Origin: Rhodopseudomonas palustris
GTDB lineage: Bacteria > Pseudomonadota > Alphaproteobacteria > Rhizobiales > Xanthobacteraceae
Reading direction: 5' to 3'
NCBI RefSeq assembly: GCF_003226555.1
Contig: NZ_QKQS01000012.1
Location: 144,519-208,518, forward strand
Length of the DNA stretch: 64,000 nucleotides
The notes beneath the pieces were generated by a model that was not told the DNA's origin, made no database searches, and was given only the letters and a program-made list of their open reading frames with translations. Made by a program: the position numbers and the translations under genes. The number at the start of each line of letters is the position of its first letter. Position 1 is the first letter of the stretch. This document shows, in pieces, positions 36,489 through 45,258 of the stretch.

Positions 36489-37400
36489 TCACAGATCGCC
36501 GCGTAGTACCGGGCCGATCGGCTCGCCGGTGTTGCCGGGCGCGCCCGGCACCGGATAGCTGACGACGAAATCGTTGCCCGGGATCTGCGGGAAGCCGCGG
36601 AAATTGTCGCTGTTAGCAAAGCGGTCGCGGCAGGTCGCAAACAGCTTGTCGCAGCCGGCGGTGACCACGAAGCCGTCGCCGGGCGCGATCGGCTCGGCCG
36701 TCGCCTGCCACAGCGACAGCCGCACCTCGCCGCCGACGAGGCGGTGCTGCTTGATCTCGACCGCGGCGCCTTGATTGGCGCCGCTGCGCCAGCTCAGCCG
36801 GCCGGCGGTGAACAGGCCGGGCGCAAAGCCGTCGAGGCCGGAGACCGTGATGGTCGACGTCCCCGGCGCCGCAACGACGAGGCCCTCGCCGCGCCGCGCC
36901 GGACTGCCGAGATCAACGCGGCAGCGCGCGTCGCCGAGATCGGCATTGCAGCTCGCGGTGTAGAGCCGGCCGGTCTCCTGCGACAACAGATCGGCGAGCC
37001 CGCGCAGCTCCGCCGTGAAGGCACGGCCCTCGCGCCGCACTTCGCCGAGCGTGCCGCGCGCGGTCAGCACCCGCAGCTCGGGCTCGCTCCAATCCACCAG
37101 CCAGCTCTCGATCGCGGCGGCGTCAAAGCGTCCGGCGGCAAGATCGGCCTCGCGCAGCAGATCGTCGTCGAGCGCCCCGGAAATCTCCGCGCCATCAACC
37201 GACAGATCGAACCGCTGCGACGCCTCCGACGCCGAGAACCCGGTGCCGGCGCGGCAGCTCACACCTTCGATGACGAGATCGCGGTCGTGATCGGTGAAGC
37301 CGAGCACGACGCCGTCGCGCCGCCGCACGATCCAGCATTGCGCCAGCGTGGTGACGCCGCCGTCGAGCCTCGCCTGCAACGCATCCGGAATGCTGCGCAT
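36489..37400 (-). CDS. GTA baseplate hub protein (g13-like, DUF2163)
   Basis: 303 residues from ATG 37400 (MRSIPDALQARLDGG), with GGAG seven bases upstream. The N-terminal DUF2163 domain carries TLAQCWIVRRRDGVVLGFTD, and the C-terminal BR0599-type domain has Cys residues in a metal-site-like pattern (SCNADLGDARCRVD and AGCDKLFATCRDRF followed by NFRGFPQIPGNDFV). This matches the iron-sulphur-bearing hub of the R. capsulatus particle. It precedes g14 with a 39-base gap. Its usual upstream neighbour g12 is 10.7 kb away. Confidence 0.9.
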   Translation of the reverse strand: MRSIPDALQARLDGGVTTLAQCWIVRRRDGVVLGFTDHDRDLVIEGVSCRAGTGFSASEASQRFDLSVDGAEISGALDDDLLREADLAAGRFDAAAIESWLVDWSEPELRVLTARGTLGEVRREGRAFTAELRGLADLLSQETGRLYTASCNADLGDARCRVDLGSPARRGEGLVVAAPGTSTITVSGLDGFAPGLFTAGRLSWRSGANQGAAVEIKQHRLVGGEVRLSLWQATAEPIAPGDGFVVTAGCDKLFATCRDRFANSDNFRGFPQIPGNDFVVSYPVPGAPGNTGEPIGPVLRGDL

Positions 37401-37526
37401 GGGGAGCTCCTCGATGGCGCGCGACAACGCATCCGCCGGGGCAATGCGATGCCCCGCGGACGATGTCGCATGAGCGGACCGGCGACGGCGACGAGCGCCG
37501 CGCCGGGACCGGGGATGTCGGTCAGA

Positions 37527-38654
37527 TCAGAGGTTGCGTGCGATCACGATGCGCTGGACGTCGCTGGTGCCTTCGTAGATCTGGCAGACGCGAACGTCGC
37601 GATAGATCCGCTCGACCGGGAAGTCCTTCAAGTAACCGTAGCCGCCGAGCGTCTGGATCGCCGACGAACACACCGCCTCGGCGGTCTCGGAGGCGAGCAG
37701 CTTGGCCATCGAGGCTTCGGTCAGGCACGGCAGCCCGGCTTCGCGCAGGCTGGCGGCGTGCAGCACCATCTGCCGCGCGGCGGCGATGCGGGTCGCCATG
37801 TCGGCAAGCCGGAACGCCACCGCCTGGTGCTCGATGATCGGCTTGCCGAAGGTGACGCGGTCGCGCGCGTAATCGCGGGCCGCCTCGAACGCGGCGCGCG
37901 CCATGCCGACCGCCTGCGAGGCGATGCCGATCCGGCCGCCTTCGAGATTCGACAGCGCGATCTTCAGCCCCTCGCCTTCGGCGCCGAGCCGCAGATCGGC
38001 GGGAATCCGCATGTCGTTAAAGGCGAGCTGGCAGGTGTCGGACGAATGTTGGCCGAGCTTGTCCTCGACCCGCACCACCTCATAGCCGGGCGTATCGGTC
38101 GGCACGATGAAGGCGGTGATGCCCTTCTTGCCGGCCGACGGATCGGTAACGGCAAACAGGATGATCAGCTGGCCGTTCTGCCCCGAGGTGATGAACTGCT
38201 TGGCGCCGTTGATGACGTAGGCATCGCCGTCGCGGCGCGCGGTGGTGCGCAGGTTCGAGGCGTCGGAGCCCGCCTGCGGCTCGGTCAGCGCAAAGCCGCC
38301 GATCCACTCGCCGCTGGCGAGCTTGGGCAGGAAGCGCTGCTTCTGCTCCTCGGTGCCGAATTTCAGGATCGGCATGCAGCCAACCGAGGAATGCACGCTG
38401 ACGATGGTCGAGCACGCGCCGTCACCGGCGGCGATCTCTTCCAGCGCCAGGGTGTAGGCCACCATGCCGGTGTCGGAGCCGCCATAGGCTTCCGGCACCA
38501 GCATGCCGAGAAAGCCGAGCTGGCCCATCTCGGTGAGTTCGGCGCGCGGAAACGCATGCGCGGCATCGCGCGCCGCCGCGGTCGGAGCGAGACGCTCGCG
38601 GGCGAAGTCGCGCGCGGTGTCGCGGATCTGGGTCTGCAACTCGTTGAGGATCAT
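37527..38654 (-). CDS. Acyl-CoA dehydrogenase
   Basis: 375 residues from ATG 38654 ([20 protein letters not shown]). FAD-dependent family with [17 protein letters not shown], the signature [11 protein letters not shown] and the C-terminal [18 protein letters not shown] holding the catalytic Glu region. It introduces the alpha-beta double bond in short/medium-chain acyl-CoA. It starts seven bases after the thiolase stop, so it is the last gene of a thiolase/dehydrogenase operon. Substrate chain length cannot be fixed from sequence alone. Confidence 0.92.
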   Translation of the reverse strand: MILNELQTQIRDTARDFARERLAPTAAARDAAHAFPRAELTEMGQLGFLGMLVPEAYGGSDTGMVAYTLALEEIAAGDGACSTIVSVHSSVGCMPILKFGTEEQKQRFLPKLASGEWIGGFALTEPQAGSDASNLRTTARRDGDAYVINGAKQFITSGQNGQLIILFAVTDPSAGKKGITAFIVPTDTPGYEVVRVEDKLGQHSSDTCQLAFNDMRIPADLRLGAEGEGLKIALSNLEGGRIGIASQAVGMARAAFEAARDYARDRVTFGKPIIEHQAVAFRLADMATRIAAARQMVLHAASLREAGLPCLTEASMAKLLASETAEAVCSSAIQTLGGYGYLKDFPVERIYRDVRVCQIYEGTSDVQRIVIARNL

Positions 38655-38661
38655 GATGCGC

Positions 38662-39849
38662 TCACGACAACCGCTCGACCGCGACGGCGGTGGCTTCGCC
38701 GCCGCCGATGCACAGCGAGGCGATGCCGCGCTTGAGGTCATACTTCTCCAGTGCGGCCAGCAGCGTCACCAGCACGCGCGCGCCGGAAGCGCCGATCGGG
38801 TGGCCGAGCGCGCAGGCGCCGCCATGGACGTTGACCTTGTCGTGCGGCAGGCCGAGGTCGTGCATCGCCGCCAGCGCCACCACCGCGAACGCTTCGTTGA
38901 CTTCGAACAGATCGACGTCGGCGAGATTCCAACCCGTGCGTTCGCTGAGCTTGCGGATCGCGCCGATCGGCGCGGTGGCGAACAGCGCCGGCTCATGCGC
39001 GTGGGTGGAATGGCCGACGATCGCCGCGAGCGGCTTCAGGCCGCGCTTGTCGGCTTCGGAGCGGCGCATCAGCACCAGCGCCGCGGCTCCGTCGGAAATC
39101 GACGACGAGTTCGCCGCCGTCACGGTGCCGCCGTCGCGGAAGGCCGGCTTCAGCGTCGGGATCTTGTCGAGCTTGGCCTTCAGCGGCTGCTCGTCGGTAG
39201 TGACGGTGATGTCCGACTTGCCGGCCTTGATCGTCACCGGCGTGATTTCGCGGGCGAACGAGCCGTCCTTGATCGCGGCCTGGGCGCGGGTCAGCGAGGT
39301 GATGGCGAAATTGTCCTGGGTCTCGCGGGTGAACTGATAGCTTTGCGCACAGTCCTCCGCGAAGGTGCCCATCAGCCGGCCCTTGTCGTAGGCGTCTTCC
39401 AGGCCGTCGAGGAACATGTGGTCGAGCACCCGGCCGTGGCCCATCCGGTAGCCGCCGCGGGCGCGGTCGAGCAGATACGGCGCATTGGTCATGCTCTCCA
39501 TGCCGCCGGCGACCGCCACGGTGGCGCTGCCGGCGATCAAGAGATCATGCGCCAGCATCGCCGCCTTCATGCCGGAGCCGCACATCTTGTTCACGGTGGT
39601 GCAGCCCACCGACAGCGGCAGCCCGGCGCCGAGCGAAGCCTGCCGCGCCGGGGCCTGGCCCTGGCCGGCCGGCAGCACGCAGCCGAACACCACTTCGTCG
39701 ATCGCATCCGGCTTCAGGCCGGCGCGCTCCACCGCGGCCGAGATCGCGGCAGAGCCGAGCTGGGATGCGGTGGCGTCCTTCAGTTCGCCCTGAAAGCCGC
39801 CCATCGGAGTCCGCGCGGAGCCGACGATAACGATAGGATCGTGGGTCAT
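38662..39849 (-). CDS. Acetyl-CoA acetyltransferase (thiolase)
   Basis: 395 residues from ATG 39849 ([20 protein letters not shown]); the frame extends 28 codons upstream but without thiolase homology. Nucleophile Cys90 lies in [11 protein letters not shown]. The C-terminal catalytic His is in [15 protein letters not shown] and the second Cys in [11 protein letters not shown]. It cleaves 3-ketoacyl-CoA or condenses acetyl-CoA. It sits between SDR and acyl-CoA dehydrogenase genes, so a degradative role is likely. Confidence 0.93.
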   Translation of the reverse strand: MTHDPIVIVGSARTPMGGFQGELKDATASQLGSAAISAAVERAGLKPDAIDEVVFGCVLPAGQGQAPARQASLGAGLPLSVGCTTVNKMCGSGMKAAMLAHDLLIAGSATVAVAGGMESMTNAPYLLDRARGGYRMGHGRVLDHMFLDGLEDAYDKGRLMGTFAEDCAQSYQFTRETQDNFAITSLTRAQAAIKDGSFAREITPVTIKAGKSDITVTTDEQPLKAKLDKIPTLKPAFRDGGTVTAANSSSISDGAAALVLMRRSEADKRGLKPLAAIVGHSTHAHEPALFATAPIGAIRKLSERTGWNLADVDLFEVNEAFAVVALAAMHDLGLPHDKVNVHGGACALGHPIGASGARVLVTLLAALEKYDLKRGIASLCIGGGEATAVAVERLS

Positions 39850-39907
39850 GGGAGTTCTCCCTGGATTTTGGTTTGTTTGATCGAATGAGTAGAGATATCG
39901 CCGCGCC

Positions 39908-40675
39908 TCAGCGCGGCGCCATCCGCAGTGCACCGTCGAGGCGGATCACCTCGCCGTTCAGCATCGTATTCTCGCAGATCGCCTTCACCAGCGCGGCATA
40001 TTCGGCCGGCCGGCCGAGCCGCGGCGGGAACGGCACGCTCTTGCCGAGCGCATCCTGCACCGGCTGCGGCATCCCGGCCATCATCGGCGTTTCGAAGATG
40101 CCGGGCGCGATCGTCACCACGCGAATGCCGTGCTGCGCCAGTTCGCGCGCGATCGGCAGCGTCATCGCGGCGACGCCGCCCTTGGAGGCCGAATACGCCG
40201 CCTGCCCGATCTGGCCGTCGAACGCCGCGACCGAGGCGGTGTTGATGATCACCCCGCGTTCGCCCTCGGCGTCGGGCTGCTCCTTGCTCATCGCCTCGGC
40301 GGCGAGCCGGATCATGTTGAAGCTGCCGATCAGGTTGATGGTAATCGCCCGGGCGAAACTGTCGAGCTTGTGCGGGCCGTTGCGGCCGAGCACCTTTTCG
40401 CCCGGCGCCACGCCGGCGCAGTTCACCAGTCCGTTGACGTGGCCGAACACGTCCAGCGCCAGCTTCACCGCTGCCTCGGCGTCCTCGGCCTTGGTGACGT
40501 CGGTGGCGAGAAAGCGGAAGCTCGCCCCGAGGTCCTGCTCGAGCTTGGCGCCGGCCTCGGCGTTGAGATCGAGGCCGACCACTTTGGCGCCGCCGGCGAC
40601 CAGCATGCGGGCGGTGGCGGCACCGAGACCGGACGCGGCGCCGGTGACGAGGAAGACGCGATCATTGATATTCAT
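39908..40675 (-). CDS. SDR-family 3-hydroxyacyl-CoA dehydrogenase (type II-like)
   Basis: 255 residues. Rossmann motif [18 protein letters not shown]-like motif NCAGVAP, and the catalytic Ser-Tyr-Lys set in [10 protein letters not shown] and AAYSASKGG. The insertion [19 protein letters not shown] and the end [16 protein letters not shown] are typical of the HSD10-like 3-hydroxyacyl-CoA dehydrogenases. Starts 18 bases after the acyl-CoA synthetase stop. Probably oxidises 3-hydroxyacyl-CoA with NAD+. Confidence 0.9.
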   Translation of the reverse strand: MNINDRVFLVTGAASGLGAATARMLVAGGAKVVGLDLNAEAGAKLEQDLGASFRFLATDVTKAEDAEAAVKLALDVFGHVNGLVNCAGVAPGEKVLGRNGPHKLDSFARAITINLIGSFNMIRLAAEAMSKEQPDAEGERGVIINTASVAAFDGQIGQAAYSASKGGVAAMTLPIARELAQHGIRVVTIAPGIFETPMMAGMPQPVQDALGKSVPFPPRLGRPAEYAALVKAICENTMLNGEVIRLDGALRMAPR

Positions 40676-40693
40676 GGCGATACGATCCGTGTT

Positions 40694-42379
40694 TCAAACT
40701 GCGGCAGACGAGGTGGCCGGGGCGGGCTCGGAATCGCGCTTGCGCAGGATGAAGCGCTGCAGCTTGCCGCTCGGCGTCTTCGGCAGTTGCTCCAGGAATT
40801 CGATCTCGCGCGGATAGGCGTGCGCGGACAGCCGCTTCTTGACGTATTGCCGAAGCTCCTCGGCCAGCGCCTCGCTCGGCGCGACATCCTTGGCGAGCAC
40901 CACATAGGCTTTGACGATCTCGGTGCGCTCGGGATCGGGCTTGCCGATCACCGCCGCCTCGATCACCGCGGCGTGCTCGATCAGCGCGCTCTCGACGTCG
41001 AACGGACCGATGCGATAGCCCGACGAGGTGATGACGTCGTCGGCGCGGCCGACGAAGCTGATCGAGCCATCCGGCTCCAGCTCGACGGTGTCGCCAGTGC
41101 GGTAGTAACCGCCTTCGATCGCCGGCGTCTCCTGCTGCCAATAGCCGGAGAACCACATCAGCGGCGAACGCTTCAGATCGACGCTCAGCACGCCCGGGAC
41201 GTTCGGCGGCAGTTCGTTGCTCTGCTCGTCGAGCACTGCGACGCGGAAGCCCGGCATCGCCAGGCCGGCGGAGCCCGGATGCACGGTGTGGCGCAGGCGG
41301 TGGTGATTGTTGACCACCATGCCGAGTTCGGTCTGGCCGTAGTGATCGTGGATCGGCGTGGCGAGATGCTCGGCGAACCAGCGGATCACTTCCGGATTGA
41401 GCGGCTCGCCGGCGCTGCTGACGACGCGAAGCTGGCCCTTCACCGCCGCTGCGGCTTCCGGACCCGCTGCGATCAGCAGCCGATAGGCGGTCGGTGCGCC
41501 GGCCAGATTGGTGATGCCGCGGCGCTTGATCAGGCCGTAGGTGCTCTCGGCGGTGAACGGACCGTCGTAGAACGTGGTGGCATGGCCGTGCAGCAGCGGG
41601 CCGGTGACCGCGTAGTACAAGCCATAGGCCCAGCCCGGGTCGGCGATGTTCCAGAAGATGTCATCGGGGCGCAGATCGACCGCATCGCGGATGTACGAAT
41701 AGAACGCCGGCAGCGCGTTGATCGGCACCGGCACGCCCTTCGGCAGGCCGGTGGTGCCGGAGGTCGACATCATCAGGAACAGGTCGGTGCCCTTGCGCAG
41801 CACCGGCGCGAACTCGGTCGATTGCGCCGCGATCTCGGCATGGAAATCGAGATCACCGAGCGGCGCGGTCTCGCCGGGCCGGAGCACGATCGCCACCGTC
41901 GGGCAATCGGCGACGTCGGCGAGCTTGGCGCGGTTGGCGAGATCGGTGACCACCAGCTTGGCGGCACTCATCTTGACGCGGTGCTCGATCGCCTTGGGAC
42001 CGAACGCGGTAAACAGCGGCTGATACACCGCGCCGGCACGCCAGGTGCCGAGGATCAGCGCCAGCAGCTCGGGCGTGCGCGGCAACATGCCGGCCACCAC
42101 GTCGCCGGGCTTCACGCCCTGCGCGACCAGCAGATTGGCCACCCGCGCCGCATAGTCCTTCATCTGGGCAAAGCTGAAGGAGGCGGTGCGGCCGTCCTGG
42201 CTCTCCCAATCCAGCGCCGTGCCGCCGCCCGCGACATGACGGTCGCAGCATTCGACGCAGACATTGATGCCGGTCGCGAAATCGCCGTCGAACAGCGCTT
42301 CGAGGTCCTCGCGGCGAAACCGCGCCAGGACGTCGGCATAATCTTCGATGGCTGCGACCGCAGGATGGGCGTTGCTCAT
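40694..42379 (-). CDS. AMP-dependent acyl-CoA synthetase
   Basis: 561 residues from ATG 42379 (MSNAHPAVAAIEDYADVLAR); ten codons further upstream are open but unlikely. Adenylation motifs include MSTSGTTGLPKGVPVPI, the YGQTELGMV acyl-pocket region, YYRTGD and the C-terminal Lys in LPKTPSGKLQRF. It activates a carboxylic acid to acyl-AMP and then to acyl-CoA, feeding the beta-oxidation genes downstream. It is the first gene of a four-gene operon. The divergent AraC-type gene at 42530 is its probable regulator. Confidence 0.92.
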   Translation of the reverse strand: MSNAHPAVAAIEDYADVLARFRREDLEALFDGDFATGINVCVECCDRHVAGGGTALDWESQDGRTASFSFAQMKDYAARVANLLVAQGVKPGDVVAGMLPRTPELLALILGTWRAGAVYQPLFTAFGPKAIEHRVKMSAAKLVVTDLANRAKLADVADCPTVAIVLRPGETAPLGDLDFHAEIAAQSTEFAPVLRKGTDLFLMMSTSGTTGLPKGVPVPINALPAFYSYIRDAVDLRPDDIFWNIADPGWAYGLYYAVTGPLLHGHATTFYDGPFTAESTYGLIKRRGITNLAGAPTAYRLLIAAGPEAAAAVKGQLRVVSSAGEPLNPEVIRWFAEHLATPIHDHYGQTELGMVVNNHHRLRHTVHPGSAGLAMPGFRVAVLDEQSNELPPNVPGVLSVDLKRSPLMWFSGYWQQETPAIEGGYYRTGDTVELEPDGSISFVGRADDVITSSGYRIGPFDVESALIEHAAVIEAAVIGKPDPERTEIVKAYVVLAKDVAPSEALAEELRQYVKKRLSAHAYPREIEFLEQLPKTPSGKLQRFILRKRDSEPAPATSSAAV

Positions 42380-42529
42380 GGTGTTTCTTCCCCTGCCCTC
42401 GTTTGGCACGAGGGTCCGACGCGAGTGGATTCACGGGCCGGATTAAGCGGCGGAGCCCTGTGGCTTTCTAGGACCAAATTGACCTAGATTTGTGATCGGT
42501 TTTGCCACTTTCGAGGAAGGAGCGGACGA

Positions 42530-43522
42530 TTGGAGCGGCGGACGATTGCGCCTTTGTTCGTCGAAGAGGTCGCCGATTGCCTGCGCCGGGCCGGCATCGC
42601 ACCCGGACCGGTGTTCGCTTCTGCGGGCCTGCCGGAGGTGGTGCGCGAGCGCGTCTCGGCCGCCGAATTCGGCGCGCTGTGGCTGGCGGTGGCCGCGGCG
42701 ATGGACGATGAGTTCTTCGGCCTCGGCGGGCGGCCGATGCGGCCGGGCTCGTTCACGCTGCTCGGCCACGCGGTGCTCCACGCCGGAACGCTGCAGCAGG
42801 CACTGAACCGCGGGCTACGTTTCCTGAAGATCGCACTGGACGATCCCAGCGGCGAATTGCGGATCGAAGACGGCCTCGCCCGCATCGTGCTGCGGGACGA
42901 GACCGCGCCGCGCTCGGCTTTCGCCTATCGCACGTTCTGGATCATGGTGCACGGCATCGCCTGCTGGCTGGTCGGCCGGCGGTTGCCGCTGCGCCGGGTG
43001 GATTTCGCCTGCGGCCCGCCGGCCTTTGCCGCCGACTATCGCTCGTTCTTCGGCGCGCCGGTGCGGTTCGGTCAGCCGGAGAGCGCGCTGGTGTTCGATG
43101 CCGCGTTTCTCGAGCTGCGCACCAATCGCACCGAACGCGCGCTGAAAGAGTTTCTGCGCCGCGCGCCGGCGAACATTCTGGTCCGCTACCGCCACGACGC
43201 GACCTTGACCGCGGCGATCCGCACGACATTGCGAGCGAGGCCACCGACCGCGTGGCCGAATTTCGAGACGCTGGCCAAGCAGATGAAGATCCCAGCCTCG
43301 ACGCTGCGCCGCCGCCTCAGCGCCGAAGGGCAGACCTATCAATCGATCAAGGACGAGATCCGCCGTGCGCTCGCGATCCGCTGGCTGGCGGAGAACCAGA
43401 AGCCGGTCGGCGACATCGCGGCCGATCTCGGTTTCGCCGAGCCCAGCGCATTCCACCGCGCGTTCCGGAAATGGATGGCGAAAAGTCCCGGCGCATTCCG
43501 CCGCGAGGCGATCGGGGGCTGA
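42530..43522 (+). CDS. AraC-family regulator with arabinose-binding-like N-terminal domain
   Basis: 330 residues from a TTG at 42530, chosen because GAAGGAG lies about eight bases upstream. The N-terminal sensor domain (about 20-210) is of the OruR/ArgR type, and the C-terminal HTH has two helix-turn-helices with RRRLSAEGQTYQSIKDEIR and the signature DIAADLGFAEPSAFHRAFRKW. Divergently oriented to the acyl-CoA synthetase with a 150-base shared intergenic region, so it probably controls that operon in response to a fatty acid or acyl-CoA. Confidence 0.85.
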   Translation: MERRTIAPLFVEEVADCLRRAGIAPGPVFASAGLPEVVRERVSAAEFGALWLAVAAAMDDEFFGLGGRPMRPGSFTLLGHAVLHAGTLQQALNRGLRFLKIALDDPSGELRIEDGLARIVLRDETAPRSAFAYRTFWIMVHGIACWLVGRRLPLRRVDFACGPPAFAADYRSFFGAPVRFGQPESALVFDAAFLELRTNRTERALKEFLRRAPANILVRYRHDATLTAAIRTTLRARPPTAWPNFETLAKQMKIPASTLRRRLSAEGQTYQSIKDEIRRALAIRWLAENQKPVGDIAADLGFAEPSAFHRAFRKWMAKSPGAFRREAIGG

Positions 43523-43599
43523 GGCCTCGCGCATAAAGCAATCCTGTTTTCGATAAAATCGAAGCCGCGCTTCGGAGAGCCTGCAACGGGCAGAGCCTC

Positions 43600-43705
43600 A
43601 TGGTGAGGAGGCGCGTAGCGCCGTCTCGAACCATGTGACGCAGGGAATGCGTGGCCCCATCCTTCGAGACGCCCGGCTTCGCCGGACTCCTCAGGATGAG
43701 GACTC
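43600..43705. repeat. Inverted intergenic repeat
   Basis: Segment with CTCATGGTGAGGAG and CGTCTCGAACCATG, then CCATCCTTCGAGACG and CTCCTCAGGATGAGG. Parts are complementary, so the whole folds into hairpins. It resembles a repeat family common in Bradyrhizobium-type genomes and lies between the AraC and LuxR genes. Confidence 0.65.
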
Positions 43706-43752
43706 AGTGCCTTCGGAAAGGTCGGATCGTTTCAATCAAACGATGAACTGCT

Positions 43753-44499
43753 CTAGGCTCCCGAGGGAATTCCCAAAGCTTCGCTGTTGCGCATCGCCAC
43801 CAGCGCCGCCTGGGTGCGATTGGCGACGTTCAGCTTCTGGATGATGCCGGCCACCTGAGACTTGACCGTGAACACGCTCATGTCCCGCTCCTTGGCAATC
43901 TGCCGATTGCTTTTCCCGCTCACCAGATAAGGCAGCAGTTCCAATTGTGACGGCGTCAGCTCGCTGAAAACGTTCTGCTCGTCCACCTGCGGCTTGGCGA
44001 TCGTCAGCGTCGGGGAGCGATCCTGCGACGATGCAAGCGCTTCGACGATCGCGCCGCGGACGGCGCCGATCATCGCGGAATCGACCTGTGCGGTCGCGGC
44101 CGCCCCCTGCCCGATCATCAGCGCGGACAGTTCCTGCCGGCCGCCGAGCAGCACCGAAAGATCGATATGCAACACCACGATGGTGTCGGGATTGTCTTCG
44201 GACGGCGTCGCGACGATCAGGAAGTGCTTTCGTTCGCCGGCTTCCTCGCGCCAGCTCACGGTCGAGAAAAAGTCGATGCTCTTCTCGGCGAGACTCTTGA
44301 AGCCGCGCAGCAATTCCAGCGAATGCCGATCGGGACGAATGCAGGCGTCGAAATAGCTGCTGCCGAGCTTGGGCTTGGCTTGCGCCGAACCGGAGGTCGC
44401 CGGCTCATCGCTGGATTCCAGAATCTTGCCGTTCCGATCGATCACCAGGGCGCTGATTCCCACGCCCTTGACGATCTTCGATAGATTCGCGCGCAGCAT
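43753..44499 (-). CDS. LuxR-type HTH regulator with N-terminal sensory domain
   Basis: 248 residues. The C-terminal GerE/LuxR domain has FSELTPSQLELLPYLVSGKS, NRQIAKERDMSVFTVKSQVA and LNVANRTQAALVA. The N-terminal part begins with a PAS-like stretch (GVGISALVIDRNGKILESSD). No phosphoacceptor receiver is seen. It lies between an AraC gene and the flbT-like/flagellin pair, so it could govern flagellin expression, but this is inference. Confidence 0.85.
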   Translation of the reverse strand: MLRANLSKIVKGVGISALVIDRNGKILESSDEPATSGSAQAKPKLGSSYFDACIRPDRHSLELLRGFKSLAEKSIDFFSTVSWREEAGERKHFLIVATPSEDNPDTIVVLHIDLSVLLGGRQELSALMIGQGAAATAQVDSAMIGAVRGAIVEALASSQDRSPTLTIAKPQVDEQNVFSELTPSQLELLPYLVSGKSNRQIAKERDMSVFTVKSQVAGIIQKLNVANRTQAALVAMRNSEALGIPSGA

Positions 44500-44638
44500 G
44501 ACCGCAAGTGTCTGAAACAGTACGTCAAATCGTCCCTGCGAGGGACGGGCGAGAGGCCTGGCCCCGTAATTTTACGGGACCCTAGATCGAGCTTCGAAGA
44601 GTCGCCACCCCCAATTTCGGTGACGGACCATGATGCCC

Positions 44639-45193
44639 TCAGACGGAGCTGTTGCGGGCGTGGCCCGCGCGATATTTCCGGCGATCGCGCACGAACTCGA
44701 CGGACGGCGGCGTTTGACGATCGCCCTGTTTGATCAGAGCGGGTTCGGACGCCTGTTCGGACCATCCCTCGTCGGTCTCGTCGAGCAGATCGCGATAGAT
44801 TTTCAACGCGGCGTAGAGCCGATCTTCGCCGATCGCCTTGTTGGCCTTTTCGACGGCGGCTGCAGCAGCGGGCATCTCTTCGAGCAGGCGCTCGGTCGCT
44901 TCGGTGTAGCTTTCGATCGTCGCTCCGTCCCGCCGCAAATAAAGCTTCTGCAAACGCAGATAGACTTGGCGCAGGCTGGTGTCGGCGCGATCTTCGAGAA
45001 TGGTATTCGCTTGGCGCAGGACCGGCGCGAGACCTTCGATCGAGAAGGTCGACGATTCCGTCCAGCCATTGATCAACGTCAGAGCGCCGATCTCGATCCG
45101 CTCGAACGGCTTCAGCGTGATCTTCAGCCCGGATGACGGCTTCCGTCGCTGCGTCTTGGCGGCGTGCGTTGCGGTCATCTCGGTGAACGGCAT
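44639..45193 (-). CDS. flbT: FlbT-like flagellin post-transcriptional regulator
   Basis: 184 residues. The middle matches FlbT: LKITLKPFERIEIGALTLIN, STFSIEGLAPVLRQANTILE, LRQVYLRLQKLYL and IGEDRLYAALKIYRDLL. FlbT controls flagellin mRNA stability and translation in alphaproteobacteria. There are long extra tails at both ends compared with the usual length of about 140 residues, the C-terminal one basic. ATG 45193 follows a GGAGAG. Located directly downstream of the large flagellin gene, which supports the assignment. Confidence 0.78.
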   Translation of the reverse strand: MPFTEMTATHAAKTQRRKPSSGLKITLKPFERIEIGALTLINGWTESSTFSIEGLAPVLRQANTILEDRADTSLRQVYLRLQKLYLRRDGATIESYTEATERLLEEMPAAAAAVEKANKAIGEDRLYAALKIYRDLLDETDEGWSEQASEPALIKQGDRQTPPSVEFVRDRRKYRAGHARNSSV

Positions 45194-45215
45194 CTGGTCT
45201 CTCCAGGATCAGGGA

Positions 45216-45251
45216 GAAGGAGCCGGCGGCGTCGCCGCCGCCGGCTCCTTC
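45216..45251 (-). terminator. Perfect 16-bp hairpin after the flagellin gene
   Basis: Stem GAAGGAGCCGGCGGCG (45216-45231) and its exact complement (45236-45251), loop TCGC. It begins seven bases after the flagellin stop. There is no T run, so it may act as a 3' stabiliser or attenuator before flbT. Confidence 0.7.
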
Positions 45252-45258
45252 GGTGTCG

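Noticed and set aside
40130-42487. Long plus-strand open frame opposite the acyl-CoA synthetase and SDR genes
   Set aside because: Antisense shadow of two well-conserved genes.
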